Positions 56,887 through 64,000 of a DNA stretch of 64,000 nucleotides are shown piece after piece. Position 1 is the stretch's first letter. Every line of letters starts with the position of its first letter. This DNA is from Euborellia annulipes (Eukaryota; Arthropoda; Insecta; Dermaptera; Anisolabididae). The notes beneath the pieces were generated by a model. The model worked only from the letters and a program-made list of their open reading frames with translations. It was not told where the DNA came from and searched no databases. The stretch lies in the NCBI GenBank assembly GCA_023213315.1, contig JAKCPI010004312.1:21974-85973 (forward strand), in the 5' to 3' direction. The translations under genes and the position numbers were made by a program.

Positions 56887-56887
56887 G

Positions 56888-56990
56888 TTAAATATTTCTA
56901 TTTAATGAAAAACCCCGCACGCCCAGGGTTTGAACAGGGATCTTCTTTGTAGAAGCCGATACCCTTGCTCACTACACCAGCGAGCCCCCC
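56888..56990 (-). mobile_element. SINE2 head fragment
   Basis: On minus: gggggctcgctggtgtagtg, ctacaaagaagatccctgttcaaacc, cgtgcggggtttttcatt. Confidence 0.82.
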
Positions 56991-57289
56991 TTATATAGAT
57001 TTAAATACATTAATATCAATAGCTACCGGGGGACGTTCCACACACTGATTCCTCGGGGTTACTAATCTTGGCATAGTTTTATTTTAAGCGAAAACGTAAT
57101 TATTTTTTTTTTTTCAATTAGTGATTATTTAACCTTGAAATTGAGAGAACCGAAATTAAACAAAGAGAAAGGGTAGGAAATAATGAATCGTGGCACACAT
57201 CATGGTAAACAACCAATGCAACTAAACTATAAGGGGCAAGCAAGGAGAGAGTGAAGTGAAGTTGACTTCTATTGGCCAAGTGATTTGTT

Positions 57290-57490
57290 TGCCTATGCGG
57301 GTTGCTATGGTAACCGTGTATAGGGAGAGAGAACGAGAGAGCGTCGTCAGCTGCTCTCTCTCTCTCTGGCCAAACCACCACCGCCACCCCCCGACAGCGG
57401 TGTTGTCCTCGCCGTCTCCTCCTCCCCAAAAGAGGATAATACCTCCCTTCTCTTCTTCTTTCTCCCTCAAACGACGACGGCGACTTTAAT
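57290..57490. other. GC-richer patch with X-box and CCAAT-like sites
   Basis: GTTGCTATGGTAAC (57301-57314) fits the RFX X-box, and attggccaa lies at 57271-57279. The opposing frames 57118-57567 (minus, 149 codons) and 57256-57489 (plus) are Arg/Ser/Pro-rich from simple sequence. Promoter-like at best. Confidence 0.3.
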
Positions 57491-57840
57491 ATCACGAATC
57501 TATACTCCAGGGAGGGGATATCCTTTAAAAGGCGACAAAAGCAATTGCAAAGAAGAATCGTCGTCAAGTTAGCAAGCCCCTTTTCTTTTCAAATACATTT
57601 TTGTTGATTATTTTAACCTAACCTCAACATTCCGCTTCTAATTAGCCCTCTCTCTCTCTCTCTCTAAAAAAAAATAAATAAAAACTTTATACTATCAAGA
57701 ATAAGTTTATTTCAACTTTGAATCCAAGTCAAATTTCTCGTAAAAGAAATTAGATTTTGGTACCAGGCTGTGTTTGTCTATCCTTGAATGCTATTAATAT
57801 AATCAGACTTCAACGTATTTTCGTCTAAATTTGTTTTATG

Positions 57841-57881
57841 ATACAACGTTTCGGCCACACACTGTGGCCATCTTCAGGTAC
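57841..57881 (-). ncRNA. Hammerhead ribozyme motif
   Basis: On minus: helix I GTAC/GTAT (one G-U), CTGAAGA, extra T, helix II GGCCACA/TGTGGCC (7 bp, perfect, 3-base loop), GAAA, CGTT. A15.1-U16.1 is ACGT; base 17 is T. Core intact. Confidence 0.78.
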
Positions 57882-58037
57882 AAAATCAGATACAGTTCAT
57901 CTTGGTTCTGATTCAAGTTCAAAATGTACTGTAGATAGCTAGATATAAGATGCTTTGTGATTGTACATTGAGCGCAACAATTATGTCCCGCCCTTGCGTT
58001 TTCTACTTGTGATTATTTCATTGTTTTATAAAAGAAA

Positions 58038-58310
58038 GTGCTCTCGGGCTTGGCGTAGTTGGTAGCGCGTCTGACTTGTATACCAAGGGTCGAGGGTTCG
58101 GATCCCAGGCAGTTCGATGATTTTATTTAAGCCATTTGGATACCCAATGGCTTAAATAAGAATGTCTGGACCCCCAATAGATATATTTTCAAAATACCGG
58201 TTATGGTTTAAAGTCTTAAATGACCTAAGTTGCCGAAAAGACTGTATGTGTGTGTGAATGTGAGTGTGATAAAAGTGTGAGTGTTTAAAAAAAAATAAAT
58301 AAATAAATAA
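58038..58310 (+). mobile_element. SINE1, full length
   Basis: Target duplication ataaaagaaa (58028-58037 and about 58311-58320). The head TGGCGTAGTTGGTAGCGCG is the most tRNA-like A-box/D-arm of all copies; B-box GGGTTCGGATCCC. Inserted in the loop of the foldback whose motifs are at 57841 and 58666. Confidence 0.9.
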
Positions 58311-58451
58311 AATAAAAGAAAATGAAAATCTTTATTGAAAATTTTCTAGGTTTGAACCATGAAAGTTTCGATTAAAAAATATATAGTATTTTTTTAAAAA
58401 CAATGAAATAATTACAAAAGACGCTTGGGTGGGATTTAATATTGTCCCTCA

Positions 58452-58675
58452 CTGTACATTGAGCGCCTCAATTAAGTCCCCACCTGATAGCTAGAGCCTT
58501 AAGTATATGGTAAATAGTAAAATAATTTTAAATTTTAAAAGGTAAAATAAAATCATCTGTGCCAGATTTTATGTTTTACCTTTTCGGTCATTAAAATTAT
58601 TTCACTATATACCATATACTTAAGGCTCTAGCTTATCAGTTGGGGAATTAATTGTGGCGCTGACTGTACCTGAAG
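58452..58675. repeat. Inverted repeat next to hammerhead
   Basis: tagctagagccttaagtatatgg and ccatatacttaaggctctagct pair, with outer tgtacattgagcgcctcaatt against its diverged complement. The tgtacattgagcgc block also occurs at 57963. Confidence 0.75.
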
Positions 58676-58704
58676 AAGGCCACAGAGTAGCCGAAATATA
58701 GTAT
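58666..58704 (+). ncRNA. Hammerhead ribozyme motif
   Basis: Helix I GTAC/GTAT, CTGAAGA, extra A, helix II GGC/GCC with a large loop, GAAA, TATA. A15.1-U16.1 is ATAT, again self-complementary; base 17 is A. Partner of the minus-strand motif at 57841. Confidence 0.7.
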
Positions 58705-58774
58705 CTTTTACAAATAAACCATCGATTTTCCAGAAAACAAAATTTTATTTTATAACAATAACTAAAGAAATCTA

Positions 58775-58930
58775 CGTGTAGAAAGTGGCAATGGTAATAG
58801 CTATATGAAAGAAGATGAAGTCAGCCAGTAGGTTAGCTTCTACCGAAATAAAACACTCCAAATGGTTCGAGTTTAATTAAATGAGAAAGCGTTGAATTAT
58901 TACATCTGCCAGAACAGGCTCAACTGTTAA
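58775..58930 (+). mobile_element. Penelope-type left-end fragment
   Basis: gtgtagaaagtggc tail, gaagtcagccag, ttagcttctaccgaaataaaac follow the order of the left end of the 50093 element. Confidence 0.6.
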
Positions 58931-59149
58931 AATATTCATGCATTAGAGGTGGAAGTCTCGCTTCTTTGAGTTCAAAGATTCACTTTCAGACTAATTTGAA
59001 TAAATTGTGGACCGTGTTTAAATCATTGATATTAATTTTCATAATTATTTATTTATTTATTTTTTTTAATTTAAACTACCAACCGAAGACACTAGTTGTA
59101 ACATTAAGAATTTTGAAAATTAGATATATAATTCAAAACACTAGGTTAT

Positions 59150-59440
59150 ATATTTAAAGAAATTCCTTTTGAAGTTACTTCTGGTAATCAGATGGAATTA
59201 AATATTTTTTTCTTTTTTAATCATATCTTTATTACTGAAGGACTTTGTAGACCTGAGGATGATCCTTTAGAGTTCGAAACTGATAAAAAAAAAATAGCGC
59301 ATTAGCAGTCGTAATAAAGATCTGATTAAAAGAGAAAAAAATATATTTTTTTCTTACTACAAGTCATTTCCATCTGATTACCACAAGTAACTTCAAAAGG
59401 AAAATCTTTATTATTTTTTATTTCTTGTAGCTGTTTCTTC
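59150..59440. mobile_element. Foldback with hammerhead-like core
   Basis: Arms ccttttgaagttactt...atcagatgg and the complement near 59368-59400. At 59253-59279 CTGAGGA, T, GATC/GTTC, GAAA, then CTGAT instead of CGTC. Decayed. Confidence 0.6.
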
Positions 59441-59848
59441 AAAACATAACTAGGTTATATATTTGAAATTGCCATTATATAAAAAAATTGAAACATATGA
59501 CTTAGTGTTTTGAATTCTACTTTATTCCTAATTTTGTTTTTCTATTAAAAACATTGAAAAACATTGAATTCATTTCTTTCTTTTTTTTTTTTTTAAGGAA
59601 TTAAGGAAGTCAGTGGTTAACAATTAATTACTACTAACCTTCTTGGTTGAGTGACTTTTGAAACATGTGTATTTTTTTTTATGATAAGGTCTATTAATCA
59701 ATTTAACACTTTTTTTCTAATTTTATAAAAAAAAAAAAAAGAACAAGAACAATTATCATGACGAAAAAACCCTTCAAGCAGGATTTCTTTAACTTTTATC
59801 TCATTCTTAATAAAATAGATGAATAATAAAAATCAATAGGAAAAAAAA

Positions 59849-60310
59849 ATTAGAAATCTGGTGTGACTATTCACACCAGATTTTTTATGTCGACATTTAT
59901 TTAGTTTCCGCTGATAATTATAAATTCAAGATGTTATAAACAAGGGAAAATATTTATATTTTGTTACCATGGCAACCTACTATGAAGTACAATAGTAAAG
60001 TGTGCTTCAAAAGATTTTACGGACAAAATGAGAATGTACATTTTAAAGAGCATCTAAAAAATAAATGATTTATGAATTTTAATCAAAATCGTTCAAGTGA
60101 ATCGAAAAAAACTGAAAAAATACATCAGTAAAGTACAATACTAGTACTTTTGTGTCGATTTTGTTCAAAAGCTTAATTTCACACCTCAGAGGGGTGCCTA
60201 ACTTAAATATAAAATTTCAACCTCGTAGCTGTTTTAGTTTTTGTGATATTTTTTGAAAATGTGTATATCCATCAAAATCTCGACATCCAATTTTTGACAT
60301 AAATCCAATA
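59849..60310 (+). mobile_element. Family Z element with mini hairpin
   Basis: The head is reduced to aaatctggtgtgactattcacaccagattttt (59853-59885). X-box GTTACCATGGCAAC at 59963-59976. Continues to cgacatccaatttttgacat and stops at 60310; the last piece (ttacatatatacataggtaagagaaagtaaaa) is at 60975-61014. Confidence 0.75.
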
Positions 60311-60492
60311 CTCACTGGTCGAAAAAAATGGACTTCAATTGAATTAAAAAGCGAACCCTATCTAGCAGAAGCTTATGTATCCTCTCTGAACATCTGGTCA
60401 CGGACACTAACTTTATTAAATATTATAAAAAAAATATTTCTAGAATCTCACATCTTTCTTTATACTTCAGTTCATTTTTTTCGACCAGTGAG
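60311..60492. mobile_element. Short TIR element inside family Z
   Basis: Inverted ends CTCACTGGTCGAAAAAAATG at both sides, 182 bp, no frame. Target duplication unclear. Confidence 0.65.
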
Positions 60493-61531
60493 TGTTGTGT
60501 TTTTTCTTTGGTGACGTTTTTGTTCATAAGTTCCTTAAAAATTAACAGATTTTTACGAATGAATAATTTTTACAAAGCCAAAGAACTATAGAATATCGTA
60601 AATATATGTTTTTTCCATTCAGGGATACCCAAAATTATATTAGGGGTGACCAAAGCAAAAAAAAAACTGAAGAAATTCGATTTTTCTAAGCATTTAGCCG
60701 TTCGCGGCACGTCTTAATGACCTCCGATTGGGCTGAAACTTTAAAAATATGTATTATAAATATCTGCATATTTTTAAAGGGTGTCGCCTTAAAAAAAATC
60801 CAGGTAATATAAAATTAGAGCACATTTTCTATTAAAATTTTATTTTCTCTATAGCTCTAAAATCTGACGTGATGGGGCAAAACTGATGTCATTTTTGGAA
60901 TCAGCGCAACCCAAATTCCCAGAAATAGCTTCAAATTCTCAGTCAACAAAAAAAAAAGTTCCTTTTTGTTGCCCTGTGTATTACATATATACATAGGTAA
61001 GAGAAAGTAAAAAAGACAGCGAGTCGAAGCAGGTGTTGAATAAATTACATTGTAGATGGCGAGTTATGCAGCTAGTTAGAAAGATGCTTCAGTGTTTAAG
61101 GATTAAATTAAAACAATTTTCTAATTGGTTAGATAATATAGGAAAGAATGGGAGAAACTCAATGGAGTGATAATAAGAATAATGGAACAAATTACACAAT
61201 AGTATTGAAATATATAGTATCATAATAGATTAATCCTCCTTTTGTGGATATTATAAAGAAAACAAGAAGAAGACGACGATACGCATGGAAAATTTATTGA
61301 GGAGTTGAAGGAAGATGATATGAAAATAAAAGGAATAAACAAAGGATCTTAAATAAAAGGAACAAAATATGATTAAAAGAGAAAGGGAGATCAATAAATG
61401 GAAAATAAATTCAACACTGTGGCCTGTGCCCTAAATTATGGAAACGGCCTCTTTAAAATAAATTTAAAAACAGGAGAATTTGTTGCCATGTTAATAAAAT
61501 ATAAATATTTTTCTATCTTTGTTAATAAAAA

Positions 61532-61602
61532 AAAATCACAGAATACAACTTTTAATTACCGAGGGTAAGAGAAAGTTGTGCGATCAGTCACACCAGATTT
61601 TT
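61532..61602. repeat. Family Z hairpin head, decayed
   Basis: cacagaatacaacttttaattacc to gtgcgatcagtcacaccagattttt. Confidence 0.65.
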
Positions 61603-61911
61603 AGAATAAAGATCAAGATTCATGCTGTAATGAACTTACGAGGGGAGATGCTATTATTAATGCAGTGCACTTAACATGCTAGTAGGTTGGGGGGAGAGGG
61701 GGGGGGGGGAAATAGTTTGTCACCTTCAAGAATCGTTTGTTGGAAAATTAATGATGCAAACGGCGAAATTATTGAAATGAAAATGAATGAATTATTCATT
61801 TATTTAATGAAAGAAACTTGCTTTAGGATAAATTAAAATATTTCTCGAAAAATTAGATGGTTCAGCTCTTATATCTCATTTATTAGAAGGATTCTGGGTG
61901 CTTTTTACTTT

Positions 61912-62352
61912 CTCTTATGCTATATATGAAATATATAGAGAGAGAAAGTATTGCAATCATGTCAAAAATTCGATGTCGAGATTTTGATGGATATACACGT
62001 TTTAGGGTCCTTTGAGTCCAAAAAAGTGGGTACCACAAATTGGTCTGTGTGTGTGTGTGTAACAATTTTTAGCATGAAAGAATTGAGCTACCGGATTGAA
62101 ATTTTATATTTAAGTTAAATACCATCCCGGACACTCAAAATATGCTTTTGAACAAAATCAGCCAAAAAGTACTAGTACTTTACTGATGTACTTTTTCAGT
62201 TTTTTTCGATTTTCTCAAAATTCGCTTCAATGATTTTGATTAAAATTCAAAAATCAATTATTTTTTAGATGCTCTTTAAAATGTATATTCTCATTTTGCT
62301 CTTGAAAAATTTTGAAGCACACTTTACTCTTGTACTTCATAGGAAATTTTTC
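61912..62352 (-). mobile_element. Family Z element, 3' part
   Basis: Terminus tttttactttctcttatgc, gaaagtattgcaatcatgtc, cgatgtcgagattttgatgg, ctctttaaaatgtatattctc; ends before the X-box. Confidence 0.78.
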
Positions 62353-62675
62353 AAGTTCACTTACTGGCCAATGTTAAATAAATCCCTATGGGGATTTGTA
62401 TGTTAATTTCGATTCAAAAGAAACTTTTTACACAAAAAAAATTTCTAATTCTTATGAAATTTTGTATTTATTTAGGATTATCGATTATGTATAAAATATC
62501 CAAATATGAGATTAAAATTTTGAAAAATAAGTATAGTTTATTTCAACGAGTCAACATTTAAAATACACAGAGCCTATGGAAATGTTGAATCAATTGACTT
62601 TTTTACTTTTTACTTATGAATTGGAAGTAGTCAAGTTTGAAACTAATATCCTATAGGAAACTAAATATACTGTGT

Positions 62676-62752
62676 ATCGACACAAAAAATCTGCCAGCAC
62701 GGTGCACAACTTAAGAAAGTTGTGTGCTGTGCGCCACTCACACCAGATTTTA
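62676..62752. repeat. Family Z hairpin head, shortened
   Basis: atcgacacaaaaaatctgcc to cactcacaccagatttt. Confidence 0.7.
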
Positions 62753-63220
62753 TCCTAGTCTCTTCCTAGCGACCCTATAGCCTCCCCTCCTGCCCATTGC
62801 TTTATTTAATAAACCTTTATAAATTATTAAACATATCTTCTTTCTAGTCAAGATTTATAAATAATTTCTATTTATTCTATTTTATTCATTCAGAAGGTTC
62901 ACTGACCTGCACTAATTACCCTCATAAGTCTCTCTCTCTCTCTCTTTTTATATCAATATATCTATCTATCTCTTCCTTTATATATAAGATATTCTAATTT
63001 GTATAGCCTATTTCTATTTTAAACTCATGTTTGTATTAACAAGGGAGTGCATAGCCTTGATAATACCGATTTGAACGAAAATTTTTTTATGTGTAGTACT
63101 TGATGAAAAACGAATTCTGTTAAAGCCAGAGAACGCGCTTCTCAACGGTTCGTCTAAAAAAAAATGTTAAAGATTTTGCCTGCATGCCTTAAGCCGTTAC
63201 TAACAATAACATTTACAAAT

Positions 63221-63295
63221 GTCGCGATGGCTAGATCGGTAGGGCCCATTCTTTGTAAACAAAAAATCCCGAGTTCGAATCTCTTTTTTGTGCAA
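63221..63295 (+). tRNA. tRNA-like sequence in left palindrome arm
   Basis: gatggctagatcggtagggc gives a D-arm/A-box and cgagttcgaatctc a B-box. The anticodon region ttctttgtaaacaaaa is poorly paired and the acceptor stem is not convincing. More likely a tRNA-derived SINE head or pseudo-tRNA than a working gene. Confidence 0.35.
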
Positions 63296-63821
63296 CTATT
63301 TTTTTTTTTTTTTGTGTAAAGTCATTTATTTTTTCTTTGTTTCAGAATATTTTTTAATATTAATAAATAAATAAAGTTTTTTTTAATTAGTGGCATTTTA
63401 TTTTCAACATGTTCCATATATTTTTAAAGAAAATTCGAATGCTTTCTGTCAAAAATATAATATAAGGGAAATATTTAATATTATACTAGAAATATATTAC
63501 TATTAATTGGACACAAAAAAATATTGTCGTAACATGAGTCAAAGTTCGGAAAATGACGGTTTAAAACATAGATAATATTATAAATTTATTTATGTGTCTA
63601 ATTAATAGTAATATATTTCTAGTATAGGCCTAATATTAAATATTTCCTTATATTATATTTTTTGACAGAAAGCATTCAAATTTTTTCTTTAAATATATGG
63701 AGACATGTTGAAAATAAAATGCCGCTAATTAAAAAAAAAACTTTTATTTATTTATTAATATTAAAAAATATTCTGAAACAAAAAAAAAAAAAAATAAATT
63801 ACACAAAAAAAAAAGAAAATA

Positions 63822-63894
63822 GTTGCACATGAAGAGATTCGAACTCGGGATTTTTGTTTAGAAAGAATGCGCCCTACCGATCTAGCCATCGCGA
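63822..63894 (-). tRNA. tRNA-like sequence in right palindrome arm
   Basis: Same sequence on minus with ttctttctaaacaaaa in the anticodon region; both boxes identical to the left copy. Confidence 0.35.
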
Positions 63895-64000
63895 CATTTG
63901 TAAATGTTATTGTTGGTGGACGGCTTAAGGCATGCAGGCAAAATCTTTAACAATTTTTTTTAGACGAACCGTTGAGAGCGCGTTCTCTGGCTTTAACAGA

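Larger units (their letters stand above)
63116..64000. repeat. Giant palindrome, arms of about 400 bp, cut by window edge
   Basis: tctgttaaagccagagaacg at 63116 is matched by its complement at the last bases of the window. The arms are nearly identical up to a spacer of roughly 70 bases (63520-63588). Each arm holds one tRNA-like sequence, A- and T-runs and tagtaatatatttctagtata. The true outer limit lies beyond 64000. Confidence 0.9.

Noticed and set aside
57118..57567. 149-codon open frame on minus
   Set aside because: The longest frame in the window, but its residues follow TC/CG-rich simple sequence, it overlaps another frame on the opposite strand, and no domain or splice context is visible.
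63221..63295. A functional tRNA gene
   Set aside because: A- and B-boxes are good, but the anticodon arm and acceptor stem do not pair well, and an identical box pair lies in the opposite palindrome arm; kept only as tRNA-like.
1..64000. CRISPR array, prokaryotic operons or phage genes
   Set aside because: No regularly spaced repeats, no dense coding and no ribosome-binding context; the window is eukaryotic.

Overview
The window is eukaryotic, strongly AT-rich, repeat-dense DNA, most likely intergenic or intronic sequence from an invertebrate animal. An arthropod is my guess, but no gene in the window fixes the lineage. Reasons: long A and T homopolymers, TC/GA/CA microsatellites, tRNA-derived SINEs, hAT-type DNA transposons with 8-bp target duplications, and many Penelope-type foldback elements carrying minimal hammerhead ribozyme motifs. 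I found no convincing intact host protein-coding gene. The only coding sequence I recognise is a frameshifted, two-exon THAP-domain pseudogene at 47134-47736 (minus), lying inside a 2.2-kb terminal-inverted-repeat transposon. Almost all open frames longer than 60 codons are chance frames in repeats or simple sequence.

Layout. 0-9 kb: a small hammerhead foldback, copies of a hairpin/GAGAAAGTAAAA repeat (called family Z here), a GC-rich island at 4795-4990 and a hAT MITE. 9-15 kb: a 600-bp TAGGGATGG-type element, a long SINE (SINE2), two SINE1 copies, and the best-preserved Penelope-type foldback (13529-13921, with 14-bp target duplication). 15-21 kb: further foldbacks with ribozyme motifs, a full SINE1 and an AT-rich repeat (family U). 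21-30 kb: a roughly 270-bp tandem array, hAT elements, SINE2, and the inverse copy of family U. 30-34 kb: a hAT MITE inserted in family Y, and family Z fragments. 34-43 kb: two paralogous copies of one segment, one of them carrying a SINE1 that the other lacks, plus a cluster of foldback elements at 39-41 kb. 43-49 kb: a full family Z copy, then a nest in which a SINE1 was split by the THAP transposon, which itself holds a foldback. 49-61 kb: more of the same families. 63.1-64 kb: a giant palindrome with tRNA-like sequences in both arms, cut by the window edge.

How the pieces relate. The recurring theme is a Penelope-type retroelement signature. About twenty sites carry CUGANGA, a helix II and GAAA followed by a short self-complementary helix III (ACGU, AUAU, AUGU or AUACGUAU). 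At several of these the flanks also pair as helix I, with canonical or near-canonical cleavage triplets. They sit mostly as head-to-head pairs in foldbacks; four foldbacks have identifiable 13-14-bp target duplications. Minimal hammerheads of this type are known from Penelope-like elements, but no reverse transcriptase is visible here, so these are non-autonomous or solo-terminal copies. SINE1, SINE2 and the hAT MITEs insert into one another and into these elements, so relative ages can be read directly.
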